Position numbers and translations under genes: made by a program. A DNA stretch of 29,042 nt from Acidithiobacillus sulfuriphilus (lineage in GTDB: Bacteria; Pseudomonadota; Gammaproteobacteria; Acidithiobacillales; Acidithiobacillaceae): the NCBI RefSeq assembly GCF_003721225.1, contig NZ_RIZI01000164.1:1-29042 (forward strand), given 5' to 3'. A model generated the notes under the pieces. The model saw nothing but the letters and a program-made list of their open reading frames with translations, was not told the origin of the DNA and did no database searches. Below, in pieces: positions 14,760 through 23,275 of this stretch (position 1 is the stretch's first letter; each line of letters begins with the position of its first letter).

Positions 14760-15953
14760 CTAGGCGGAACGGCCAAAGACCAGACTGCAGTTACTACCAC
14801 CAAAACCGAAGGAATTGCTTAATACATGGGAAACTCTCTGCTGTCGATTTGACGCAAGATATTGAATATTCATCATGGTATCTCTCTGCCCCGCTTCCGG
14901 GCCCGCTGGCATCAGGTCATGTTGGATGGCCACCGCACAGATGACGGCCTCCAGAGCTCCAGCAGCACCCAGGGTGTGGCCTGTGGCCCCTTTGGTGGAG
15001 CTGCATGGTGTTGCGGCACCGAAGACACCAGCTACCGCCTTGGCCTCGGCCGAATCGTTATTGAGAGTGGCGGTGCCATGCAAATTGATATAATCAACAT
15101 CTGCGTGGCTTAGCCCGGCTGAAGACAGCGCCTGCTCCATGGCCATGCGCGCTCCTAGGCCCTCGGGATGGGGCGATGACATATGATGGGCATCGCTGGA
15201 TTCACCCGCACCCAGCAAAAGCACCGCGCCGGCATCGAGACTGTCGGGCATGCGCTCTAGCAGCAGATAGGCAGCAGCCTCACCGAGGGAAATGCCCTTA
15301 CGATCGTCGCTGAAAGGCCGGCAGGGGCTGTCGGCCAGTAGCCCCAGCGAATGAAAACCGTAGAGGGTGGTAGCGCATAATGAATCTACCCCACCGACCA
15401 CAGCAGCATCAATCAGCCCCGCGTCCAGCATGCGCTTTGCCGAGGCGAAGACCTTGGCGCTGGAGGAGCAGGCGGAAGACACCGACATGGCAGGACCTTC
15501 GAGTCGCAATTTGCGACGGATGAAGTCGGTTAGAGAGTACGGGCTATGGGTAGCGGCATAGACAAAATCCGCAGGCAAGTGTCCGCTAATTGGGTCACGG
15601 TGTCGAAATGCCCGTTCGGTCTGCAAAATGCCTGCGGTACTGGTCCCCAGAAAAACGCCGATCCGCCGCCGACCCCACCTCCTGGCGGCCGTTTCCACTG
15701 CGTCGGCAAATCCGTCCTGGCGCAGGGCTAGCTGCGCCAGGCGATTGTTGCGACAGTTGAAATTTCGTAGTTCCGGCTGAATTTCCTCATCATCAACGGC
15801 GTCCACCTCGCCGACCCAGGTATCAATATCGATGCCCTGAAAGGCGCAGCGCTGCAGCCCACACTGGCGCTGAAGCAACGCGGCAAGGGTTTGATCCAGA
15901 CCGCGGCCGATGCAACTTGTCGCGGTGAAGTGTGATACCAACACAGGTGGCAT
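14760..15953 (-). CDS. Beta-ketoacyl-ACP synthase (ApeO-like, condensing subunit)
   Basis: The protein has 397 residues. It condenses malonyl-ACP with the aryl or polyenoyl chain. The full KAS II-type catalytic set is present: C162 in S-S-A-C-S-S-S-A, H292 in N-L-H-G-T-A-T, and K321 plus H326 in S-T-K-G-A-T-G-H-T-L-G-A-A-G. The C-terminal N-S-F-G-F-G-G-S-N-C-S-L is also present. It is the first gene of a five-gene operon (KS, CLF, DH, KR, antiporter). AAGG stands just before the ATG, and a good promoter lies upstream. It is expected to pair with the adjacent chain-length factor. Confidence 0.9.
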   Translation of the reverse strand: MPPVLVSHFTATSCIGRGLDQTLAALLQRQCGLQRCAFQGIDIDTWVGEVDAVDDEEIQPELRNFNCRNNRLAQLALRQDGFADAVETAARRWGRRRIGVFLGTSTAGILQTERAFRHRDPISGHLPADFVYAATHSPYSLTDFIRRKLRLEGPAMSVSSACSSSAKVFASAKRMLDAGLIDAAVVGGVDSLCATTLYGFHSLGLLADSPCRPFSDDRKGISLGEAAAYLLLERMPDSLDAGAVLLLGAGESSDAHHMSSPHPEGLGARMAMEQALSSAGLSHADVDYINLHGTATLNNDSAEAKAVAGVFGAATPCSSTKGATGHTLGAAGALEAVICAVAIQHDLMPAGPEAGQRDTMMNIQYLASNRQQRVSHVLSNSFGFGGSNCSLVFGRSA

Positions 15954-15988
15954 GTGCCTTATAAATCATAATAATAGATGATGCGAAC

Positions 15989-16017
15989 ATTGTGATTGGG
16001 CGACTGGGGAATGTCAA
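15989..16017 (-). promoter_or_regulatory. Sigma-70-type promoter of the ketosynthase operon
   Basis: On the minus strand a perfect TTGACA (16017-16012) is followed after exactly 17 bases by CACAAT (15994-15989), four of six matches to TATAAT. Transcription would start near 15982, leaving an AT-rich 5' leader of about 30 bases before the ATG at 15953. The region between the ketosynthase and the ACP is a divergent promoter region. Confidence 0.6.
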
Positions 16018-16110
16018 ACCGTGGCCGGCTGCCCCCCCAGCGGCTCATAGCACTGGCGCTTTGTTTCGCGGAGATCTGCGTCGCCCCGGCCAGGGGCCGG
16101 TGTCCACGGC

Positions 16111-16141
16111 TTGTGAATCCGGTACCAATCTGGGGTAGAAT
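16111..16141 (+). promoter_or_regulatory. Weak candidate promoter for the ACP gene
   Basis: TTGTGA (16111-16116) and TAGAAT (16136-16141) face the ACP gene, but the 19-base spacer is longer than ideal. An alternative pair around TTGTGC (16195) is no better. The ACP start follows AAGGGAG at about ten bases. Confidence 0.25.
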
Positions 16142-16261
16142 TATCAAAATGGAACTGGGGTGGATACTCTTGTCCTCCTCCTAGAGGCGCCGGGTTGTGC
16201 CGCCCAGGGCATATCGCTACCTAATATTCAGTCAAACATAGAGCAAGGGAGATTGTCAAAT

Positions 16262-16528
16262 ATGTACGGCCTTACGCCCCAAGAGCTGGAGTTGAGCGCT
16301 TTAATAATAGAAGCGCTGAATCTCCCCGTGAATCCGCAAGAGGTTGATCCTGAGGCTCCTTTATATGGCGGGACATTGGGGCTTGACTCCATTGATCTTC
16401 TGGAGATATCAATGGTCATATCAAAACAATACGGATTTATGATATCGAGCGATAGCGATAACAAGATAGAAATATTTAGTTGTTTGCGTAATCTCTGCAC
16501 TTACGTGCAAATGCACAAGGTCAAGTAG
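16262..16528 (+). CDS. Acyl carrier protein of the aryl polyene pathway
   Basis: The protein has 88 residues. It carries the growing chain on a phosphopantetheine arm attached to S43 in G-L-D-S-I-D-L-L-E, the canonical ACP site. The preceding helix (E-L-E-L-S-A-L-I-I-E-A-L-N-L) and the following helix II (I-S-M-V-I-S-K-Q-Y-G) are typical. I chose the ATG at 16262 because AAGGGAG lies about ten bases before it and the helix-1 position then fits. The upstream in-frame start at 16160 adds 34 unrelated residues. It is the only ACP I find in the cluster. It is read opposite to both flanking genes and converges on the exporter gene. Confidence 0.88.
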   Translation: MYGLTPQELELSALIIEALNLPVNPQEVDPEAPLYGGTLGLDSIDLLEISMVISKQYGFMISSDSDNKIEIFSCLRNLCTYVQMHKVK

Positions 16529-16600
16529 AAAATACTTCACAAGCGCGCATTAAATTGGGGTGCATGGTGGCCGGTCTGGCGCGTTTGGTGAAACCTAGGA

Positions 16601-18958
16601 TTAAGCCGCTGCTGTGCGTTGAGAAAAACTGGCAGAGAATAACAACGCTAGAACGACACCGGGTGCAACAGTGGCGCCGATGGCCTGTAGCACCGGAACC
16701 CCGGAAAAAGCGAGTGGCCCAAATCCCATGACGGTGGCAATGTTGGCGATGACCAGGGAGGCCAGCGTACGCGGAGCGATCTCCCCATGGACCTGTCTGT
16801 CACCTTGATCAAAAAAGAGTGCATAGTTTGATCCGACGGCGACGATCAACATAAGCCCAATCAAATTCATAATATTTAGCTCATAACCGAGCAAGACAAG
16901 CCCGGCGGCCACCGTCAGGACGGCTGCAATTAAAGGTAGTAATATCCTCAAGACGCGCATCGGGGAGCGCAATACAAGCAATAATAGCAAGGCGATAAAA
17001 GCGACACCGGATAATGATAGATTAATCCCATTTCTCAGGTAATCTTTATATAATTGGTTCGACTCGCTGGACAAATCGATGAACATGGCACCATCAACAT
17101 GGTGCTGAGCAAGGCTGTTACGCACGCGCTGCGCGTCTACTATGCCAGAGCCCGGTGCTTTGAGCGGTAGAATGGCGTACCACCCGTTTCCGTGGCGGAC
17201 AAGCATGCTGTTTACTAAAATCCCGATACCATTGCCGCGCAGGTCGGCAAGGGTTATGGGCTTGAGCGTGCGCTGCATCTCGGCTTCCTTGATGAATGGT
17301 GTGAATAGCGAAGCCTTTACCGGCAGGCCAAGCAAGGATTCACGCAAACGCTTTTGTAGCTCATCTTCCGGTGGAATTGCCCCTTGCCGCGCCTGTTGCA
17401 AAGTGACGCTAGGCAAATAGCGGGCTGGACTTTCATAGCCGGCAATGACGTGATTCTCTATCAATTCTTCTAGCGCGTTGTCGGCCTTTTCTGCCGCTGC
17501 CAACGTGGCGTTGATGGTGGGCGCGGAAACGACAAGCAAATAACCCCCATCGGGTACGCCTAAGTCAGCGCGCATTTGCGTATAGAGCCGTTGTTCCGCC
17601 GACGGAATCGGGCTAAGCGCAGACAGGTCATAATTCCAAATCTTGTCGCGATGGATGATGAGAACGACGCTCGCCGCGATCAATAGCAACAGGACGCCCC
17701 AGCGCATGGTTGAAAGGATACGCGACAAGCGAAGCAACTTCTCGCCAATGCTGCTTAGATCCCGTGATTGAAAATTGCCGGGCAGCAGGGTTGGTAATGC
17801 CACCCGGGTGACCGCTGCCGCCGTGAGAAGCCCGGCAATTGCATAGAGGCCAAGCTGCGATAGCCCCGGCAAATTGGAAAATAGTAGGCTGGAGAATCCG
17901 ATGACCGAGGTAAGCACTCCTAATCTGATGGTCGGCCAATACTTTCGCGCCCATTCTCCACTAGCCGCTGCCGATTGTCCGGACTGTATAAAAAAATAAA
18001 TGGAATAATCTACGGCTTCACCAATTAATGCCGTACCAAATCCCAGGGTGATATCGTAGACTACCGCGAAGCCCAGCGCTACTGCTGCAATTCCGACAAT
18101 CACCCCGGAAAATACTGGTAGCAGACCTAAAATAAGCACAATTCCGGAGCGGTATACCAGCAACAGCAAGATAATAATAAGCGTTATACTAATGGTCGAC
18201 ATCAGCTCTGCTGCATGGACGATAGTATCACGGGAGGCGACAGAAATTACCCCGACGCCGGTCATCATCAACGCTGTGTTCGCTGCCGGGGGGCCGGCTT
18301 CCGACTTCACAACAGCAAATGCCGTTTGTATGCTTTTGATTGCCGCCTGCTGGGCATTCGTATCGGAACCGGAAGCTCGGGTTTGCGCCAATACCAAGGC
18401 ACTCATGCCGGAACGGGAGGACCACACGCCATTGCGAATCATCGGTCTCGCCCCGTCCCCCATGGATTTGATCATCTGCACCGTGGCCCCGGTAGGGTCG
18501 CTAGGGAACAGCGACTGGGTCATGTCTCCGCCTGGAGTGGCTAGGATATCAATAGAGTTGGCAATGGCATTGTGCAATCCCTTAACGGTAAAAAGCGTCG
18601 GATCGACGGTGGGACTCAACAAATAACGATGGGAAAAAATGTAGTGAAATATCCGTGTATCGTTATTGCTGCTCCCGTTGTTGATGGACGTAAATATAGC
18701 GTTACCCTGAAGTTTCCCGACTAGGTCATTGGAAAGCTTGGCGCGTATGGCGGCATTGCCGCCGTCAATGCCGATCATGATCTGGCGTGACAGCAAGCCT
18801 TGACGTAATTGTTCATTCAGGACTGCTTGCTGCGCGGTGGGTGATCGTGGCAGAAATTCGGAAAGATTTGCCGTAAATTTTGCGCTGCTGATCACCAAGC
18901 CGCAGGCTGCCAAAATAACCAGCCATGTTGCGATGAAGAAAATGCGGTTGTCCTTCAT
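16601..18958 (-). CDS. MMPL/RND-family exporter of the aryl polyene cluster
   Basis: The protein has 785 residues. The layout is two halves, each with one N-terminal helix, a large periplasmic loop and about five helices. Characteristic segments are G-E-A-V-D-Y-S-I-Y-F-F in half one and V-G-S-N-Y-A-L-F-F-D-Q-G-D-R in half two, the helix-4 acidic residues of this family. Such proteins are standard in APE clusters and are thought to move the lipid-linked polyene from the inner membrane. The start overlaps the LolA-like gene by four bases, suggesting that the two act in sequence. Confidence 0.88.
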   Translation of the reverse strand: MKDNRIFFIATWLVILAACGLVISSAKFTANLSEFLPRSPTAQQAVLNEQLRQGLLSRQIMIGIDGGNAAIRAKLSNDLVGKLQGNAIFTSINNGSSNNDTRIFHYIFSHRYLLSPTVDPTLFTVKGLHNAIANSIDILATPGGDMTQSLFPSDPTGATVQMIKSMGDGARPMIRNGVWSSRSGMSALVLAQTRASGSDTNAQQAAIKSIQTAFAVVKSEAGPPAANTALMMTGVGVISVASRDTIVHAAELMSTISITLIIILLLLVYRSGIVLILGLLPVFSGVIVGIAAVALGFAVVYDITLGFGTALIGEAVDYSIYFFIQSGQSAAASGEWARKYWPTIRLGVLTSVIGFSSLLFSNLPGLSQLGLYAIAGLLTAAAVTRVALPTLLPGNFQSRDLSSIGEKLLRLSRILSTMRWGVLLLLIAASVVLIIHRDKIWNYDLSALSPIPSAEQRLYTQMRADLGVPDGGYLLVVSAPTINATLAAAEKADNALEELIENHVIAGYESPARYLPSVTLQQARQGAIPPEDELQKRLRESLLGLPVKASLFTPFIKEAEMQRTLKPITLADLRGNGIGILVNSMLVRHGNGWYAILPLKAPGSGIVDAQRVRNSLAQHHVDGAMFIDLSSESNQLYKDYLRNGINLSLSGVAFIALLLLLVLRSPMRVLRILLPLIAAVLTVAAGLVLLGYELNIMNLIGLMLIVAVGSNYALFFDQGDRQVHGEIAPRTLASLVIANIATVMGFGPLAFSGVPVLQAIGATVAPGVVLALLFSASFSQRTAAA

Positions 18959-19704
18959 GGAGAAACTGCTTTATTGATAGTTATCAGGGAGCGATCGTGA
19001 TTCGTTTTCAAAACGTCAATGCTGGTTACTGTATTGTCGCTACCGTTGACCAGGATACGCTGAATTACGTCCGCCACTTTTTTTTGCTTGGGCAGCATCG
19101 TCAGGGTCCAGTTGTTCTCACTACCCTCCAGGGAAAGACTGAAAAACTGCTCTAGCATCTGCCGGTTGCCCGTCAATGTGCCACGTATACTATCGATGAA
19201 GGCCAGTAGTTCTGGATGATCTTGCAGTTGGATTCCCCGGTGGTCCATGGTGAGGGTATCGCCTTGTACGAACATGACCTCTGTTTTTGGCTTGAGGGTG
19301 TGCATTTCCAAAGTATCTGGTGCTATAAACCGCAGCCTACCGGATGATTCTATGGGTTTTTCCAACATGGTAATGAATTTCTCCTCGACAAAGCTGGCGT
19401 GACCGGATTTGGTTTGTGCTAAGGAGTGCATCAACTGATCAATGTTCCATTCCGCAGCCTGGGCCGGCAGCATCAGCATAGCGCTTAGGGCCATGAACGC
19501 CAGCAGCGCCGCAACCCTTCGGTGGAAAAGTCTCCAACCGGCAAAATATTTGCAGGCATTCGTGGCGGCTGTTCCAGATTTTCTGGCAGAGAATGGATAC
19601 GATCTACGCAATGTCATCGGGTCCTCTAGGAAGACCTTCGCTAAATGTACCGGCGGCATTGCCATACGGGTATTCAACCGCCGACGCGCTTCTGGTTTGG
19701 CCAT
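18955..19704 (-). CDS. LolA-like periplasmic carrier protein
   Basis: The protein has about 249 residues as annotated. The mature part after A-Q-A-A-E-W resembles the LolA-like proteins of APE clusters: F-V-E-E-K-F, then L-R-F-I-A-P-D-T-L-E, and D-H-P-E-L-L-A-F. These are predicted to shuttle a lipidic cargo through the periplasm. The ATG at 19704 has a perfect AAGGAG seven bases upstream, but puts about 60 unusual residues before the hydrophobic signal segment (A-A-L-L-A-F-M-A-L-S-A-M-L-M-L). A second candidate ATG at 19617 (AGAGGA upstream) would give a shorter leader. Alternatively, the N-terminal piece may be a relic of another small gene. Confidence 0.75.
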   Translation of the reverse strand: MAKPEARRRLNTRMAMPPVHLAKVFLEDPMTLRRSYPFSARKSGTAATNACKYFAGWRLFHRRVAALLAFMALSAMLMLPAQAAEWNIDQLMHSLAQTKSGHASFVEEKFITMLEKPIESSGRLRFIAPDTLEMHTLKPKTEVMFVQGDTLTMDHRGIQLQDHPELLAFIDSIRGTLTGNRQMLEQFFSLSLEGSENNWTLTMLPKQKKVADVIQRILVNGSDNTVTSIDVLKTNHDRSLITINKAVSP

Positions 19705-19721
19705 CGGGATACTCCTTAACA

Positions 19722-20642
19722 TTATCGCCAGAAATCAAAAAAGTTAAACCAGTTATATGGCGAAAAATGGCAGTATTTATCCAGCAGGTTAACGTATTTG
19801 TCCATCGCTTTGTGCAAGGCTGCTTCCCGATCCGCTCTTTCGACATTTGTGAAATCAGCTAACTCATCAAAAAAAATTTCATATTTCCCCGGGCCAGTAT
19901 GCAAGCCAACCATGAAAAAAATCGGTCTACGCAAGATCGCCGCCATCCGGAAGGGTCCGCTGGGCCAGAGGGCGGGCTCACCAAGAAAGGCAATGGATTG
20001 CACTTTCTCCAAACCAAAGGAGCGGTCACCCAGCAGTCCAACCAAGGCGCCATTTCTCAGTTGTTCTTGAACGCGGATCATCGAATCCATACGCCCAAGG
20101 GGTATGATATTCTGTTCGGCTGCGGGATTGATGGCTGATAGCATCGCATTTATCCGTTTGGCGTTTTGCTCATACATCACCATGACCACGCAGAGAGCCG
20201 GGCGCTGACGGCCAACGGCCCTTAGCACCTCAAAACTGCCCAGATGTGCCCCGAGTAGCAATACACCTTGCCCGGCGGCAATGGCGGCATCGATAACTGC
20301 TGGTTGGTGTACGTCTATATCAAAGAGATCGAAACGGTTGTTGAGCAGGTAAATCCGATCATGGATCGTTGCGGCAAATGTGAAAAAATGACGATAGATG
20401 TGCCGGATACGTGCGGGTTGGCCGAGCACCCGCGTGAGGTAGGTTCGAGATGATCGTCTGGCCGTCGGCGCAAATAAGAGAAAGTAGCCGGCGATCAGGT
20501 GCAATATGACGCGGGCCGGGCGGAGGCCCAGAGCCGTGGAAATCCAAGTTATCAACCGTAGCATGGTCATGCTTCCCCGCTCCGGCTGCTGTGTCCATGA
20601 CGTCCGGTTCGGGGGGGGCGATGCCTGGTCTGGTGGATTCAT
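19722..20642 (-). CDS. LpxL/HtrB-like lipid acyltransferase
   Basis: The protein has 306 residues as called. It belongs to the lysophospholipid/lipid A acyltransferase superfamily. A-H-L-G-S-F-E provides the H-x4-E catalytic motif, followed by L-L-G-D-R-S-F-G and P-A-L-W-P-S-G-P-F-R-M-A. A hydrophobic N-terminal helix anchors it. In APE clusters this enzyme is thought to join the polyene acyl chain to its lipid carrier. The ATG at 20642 overlaps the dehydratase stop (TGATG). Starts at 20570 or 20564 with GGAGCGGGGAA upstream are also credible and would remove a proline-rich leader. Confidence 0.83.
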   Translation of the reverse strand: MNPPDQASPPPNRTSWTQQPERGSMTMLRLITWISTALGLRPARVILHLIAGYFLLFAPTARRSSRTYLTRVLGQPARIRHIYRHFFTFAATIHDRIYLLNNRFDLFDIDVHQPAVIDAAIAAGQGVLLLGAHLGSFEVLRAVGRQRPALCVVMVMYEQNAKRINAMLSAINPAAEQNIIPLGRMDSMIRVQEQLRNGALVGLLGDRSFGLEKVQSIAFLGEPALWPSGPFRMAAILRRPIFFMVGLHTGPGKYEIFFDELADFTNVERADREAALHKAMDKYVNLLDKYCHFSPYNWFNFFDFWR

Positions 20643-20959
20643 CAGTAGGGTGAGATTGTTGCGGCGGGAGATAGATCACCAGCGGCGACCTTGCGGTTGC
20701 CCCCATGGATTTCAAAGGCGATGGAAGCATCTGCCTTCGTATCAAAACGTAGTGTCAGCACTTCGCCAGGGGAGGCGGGGCTGTAAAATTTGGCCATGGT
20801 AATACGGCAGCCCGTCATTGTTTGCCCAGTCGCAAATTCCACCGTATAAATGACCTCGTCAATGAGCATTACGCCGGGAACGATGGGATGCCCGGGAAAA
20901 TGGCCATCGAAGACTGGGTGTTGCGCCGGGATGCTGAAGAAAACTTCATGGTGTGCCAG
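20642..20959 (-). CDS. ApeI-like 3-hydroxyacyl-ACP dehydratase, apparent CTG start
   Basis: The small hot-dog dehydratase contains H-P-V-F-D-G-H-F-P-G-H-P-I-V-P-G-V, the FabA/FabZ-type active-site segment. It should work with the ApeP-like subunit. The frame has no ATG, GTG or TTG near its proper beginning. The nearest in-frame ATG is at 21049, deep inside the ligase gene, and would add foreign sequence. A perfect AAGGAG (20972-20967) lies seven bases before a CTG at 20959, giving a 105-residue protein of the expected length. An ATC just before it is the alternative. The gene overlaps the ligase end by 14 bases. Confidence 0.8.
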   Translation of the reverse strand: MAHHEVFFSIPAQHPVFDGHFPGHPIVPGVMLIDEVIYTVEFATGQTMTGCRITMAKFYSPASPGEVLTLRFDTKADASIAFEIHGGNRKVAAGDLSPAATISPY

Positions 20960-22307
20960 GATTGTTCTCCTTCTTATGAATGTGCGCTGCGACCAGCAAC
21001 TGAAGCGCTTCGCGGGGTAATTTTCCAGTATTATTACGCGGTAGCGCATCCACCATCTGTAATGGTCGCGGGAGAAAGGCCGGATCAATGCGCTCACGCA
21101 GATTGGCGTAAACCGACTGAGCGTCTAATCCCGGTGCCACAACGAATGCGATCAAGCGCTTTACACTGCCAGCCGCATCCTCGTCGGGCATAAAAAATAC
21201 GCCATCCTGGACCCCCGGGATGGCATTAAGCTGATGGTTTAGATAAGCCAAAGAGCTGCGTTTGCCAGCTATATTGACAAGGTCGGCAGTTCGACCATGA
21301 AGAAGGAAACGGTCGGGGCTAATTATTTCCAGCTGGTCACTGAGTTCCGTTGCCTGTAGCAGATGTCCGCCGCTTGCCCACACTCGCCCGGCCTGTGCGG
21401 TCAGGCGCAATTCCGGTAGCAAAAACCATTCGTCGGTTTCCGCTCTGCGCCGGGTGGCAACCTGGCCTGTTTCCGTCGATCCGTAGATTTCCTGCAGGGG
21501 GGCATTGAACCGAATCTCCGCCTCCCTTGCGAGTTCCTGGGTGAGCGGAGCGGTAGCTGAAACCAGCAGGTCGATGGGTGGCAAAGAAGAGTGCATGCCT
21601 AGCAAGGCACGAAGGTGGATCGGCGTACTCACCAGCAATCGTGGGCGTGGCAGCGATGAAAGTTCGGCACAGATATCCGCAGGATAAAAATGCTGTGGAG
21701 CACTGAGGGCACTTCCACATTGTAAAACGATCAGTATGGTCGATTCAAAGCCGTACATGTGCTGTGGCGGAACCGTACCAACCACCGCATATCTACGGCC
21801 ATCAAGTAGGCCGAGACGCTGAGCTTCGGCACGGACACTCCCTACCAGTGCGCCCCAGGTTTTTAGATGTGGAACCGGGCTTCCGGTGGATCCGGAAGTG
21901 AATACGTAACCTACCGGAAGAGTTTCAGGAATGAGAGGGATTGGCAGATTCTGGGTTGCCGCCGTTACGGGAAGTCCTTCTGGGAAAAAAAGTTGTGGCA
22001 AATCTATATCGTTGTCCTCATCGCTGAGACAAAACAAGTCCGGGGCGAAGCGAACCAAGTGGCTGACGGTTTCGCGTGTATATGTGGATGGCAACAGGCT
22101 GATTTTATTTGCAGTCATGGCGGCAGCAAGACCTACCATGAAGCGGTAGCGGTCACGGCAAATGTTAAGAATATGCCGTCCCGGAGGAAGTATGGCCCGG
22201 AGCTGCGCCACGTCCGCCAAGAATTGCTGCACGGTAATCGCCTCGCCATGACGAAACGCTACGATATCGCTCGCTGATTGATGGGTCATCAAGGGGAGGA
22301 GGTTCAT
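20946..22307 (-). CDS. AMP-dependent aryl-ACP ligase (ApeH/XanL-like)
   Basis: The protein has 453 residues. It is expected to activate the hydroxybenzoate starter with ATP and load it onto the ACP. ANL-family motifs are present: T-S-G-S-T-G-S-P (137-144, ATP loop), Y-G-S-T-E-T-G (the A5 motif), and N-N-T-G-K-L-P-R-E near the C-terminus, with the adenylating lysine at about 429. It is shorter than acyl-CoA synthetases, as in the APE group. It starts 26 bases after the COG4648-type gene and overlaps the ApeI-like dehydratase. Together with the chorismatase it defines the starter unit of the pathway. Confidence 0.87.
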   Translation of the reverse strand: MNLLPLMTHQSASDIVAFRHGEAITVQQFLADVAQLRAILPPGRHILNICRDRYRFMVGLAAAMTANKISLLPSTYTRETVSHLVRFAPDLFCLSDEDNDIDLPQLFFPEGLPVTAATQNLPIPLIPETLPVGYVFTSGSTGSPVPHLKTWGALVGSVRAEAQRLGLLDGRRYAVVGTVPPQHMYGFESTILIVLQCGSALSAPQHFYPADICAELSSLPRPRLLVSTPIHLRALLGMHSSLPPIDLLVSATAPLTQELAREAEIRFNAPLQEIYGSTETGQVATRRRAETDEWFLLPELRLTAQAGRVWASGGHLLQATELSDQLEIISPDRFLLHGRTADLVNIAGKRSSLAYLNHQLNAIPGVQDGVFFMPDEDAAGSVKRLIAFVVAPGLDAQSVYANLRERIDPAFLPRPLQMVDALPRNNTGKLPREALQLLVAAHIHKKENNPGTP

Positions 22308-22333
22308 GGCCAGAGGTTACCCATTGATGAATA

Positions 22334-23074
22334 TTACCGCGGCGGCCCAAGGTTGCTATTGCCCGGTTGCTGCTTGCTAGTCGCGGTCTTGGCAGAATAA
22401 TGGAAATAGGCATGAAGTCCTTCGATCATTCCGGAACGCTCGCCTACCGGGATGGCGCGACAGCGAACTACGTATTCAGCAAAAAACATGGATGCCACCA
22501 GCGTCACGGTAATGATGTTGGTCAATAAAAACAATAAATTATATGGCGCAAATAGAAAAATAACTAGGGGCAGGCCTGTCATGGTAGCGAAGAAAAATAC
22601 CCAGGCGATGGTCACATGTCGAGTGTAGAGCGCTACCCGTTCGCTCAAGGGCCCATGAACCAGGTCAGCAATGCGCGATATTATGGGAGTATGTCCGGGA
22701 AGCAATGTGACGCCGAAGACAGCAGTCAATAGTACGAAAATACCGCTCCTTTGGATCATGTATACCCAGGTGAGGTAGTGCGCAAGGGTGCTATGGTAAT
22801 GCCATAATGCTATGCATCCAGAAATGATACAGAAAAACCAGATGATTCGGTAATGCGTCGTCCACGACATAAATAAGAAAATGATAATGGCAGGTGAGAA
22901 GGCAGAAAGCACTGCTAATCCGCCTGAATCGGTCGCTGAGGATCCCAGGTAGGCGAGTGTTTGGTAGCCGACAAAAATAAGTAAGGCAAATACCACACCA
23001 TAGAACTCTGTAAACCTAATAAATGGTAACCTCAGAGACAATGGTTTTATGGCTTTGCTACGGAGACTTCTCAC
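22334..23074 (-). CDS. COG4648-type membrane protein of the APE cluster
   Basis: The protein has 246 residues and about six or seven hydrophobic segments, with conserved-looking polar patches (H-Y-H-S-T, L-L-P-G-H-T-P-I-I, Y-T-R-H-V-T-x-A-W-V-F-F-F). It resembles the integral membrane protein usually found next to the ligase in aryl polyene loci. Its activity is unknown, and a role in assembling or exporting the lipid-linked polyene is inferred from context. The start is a GTG with GGGAGG eight bases upstream. It is the first gene of the long minus-strand operon down to 16601. No convincing promoter could be picked in the 200-base gap upstream. Confidence 0.75.
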   Translation of the reverse strand: MRSLRSKAIKPLSLRLPFIRFTEFYGVVFALLIFVGYQTLAYLGSSATDSGGLAVLSAFSPAIIIFLFMSWTTHYRIIWFFCIISGCIALWHYHSTLAHYLTWVYMIQRSGIFVLLTAVFGVTLLPGHTPIISRIADLVHGPLSERVALYTRHVTIAWVFFFATMTGLPLVIFLFAPYNLLFLLTNIITVTLVASMFFAEYVVRCRAIPVGERSGMIEGLHAYFHYSAKTATSKQQPGNSNLGPPR

Positions 23075-23275
23075 CTACCGTTCCTCCCAAGTGCAAGGAT
23101 TGATTGGCGCTATCGGCTTTCCCTCTGCCGGAAATCTGCCTAGAGCTGCTGTCTGCTGAATATCTCAGCCTGCCCCTAGAAGGTCCCTGATAATTTTATA
23201 GATAATTCGCACCAATGCGCTTTTTCCGGAAAGATGGGCGAAGCGCGGCCCGGAACGGAATGCGCTTGGAACCCA

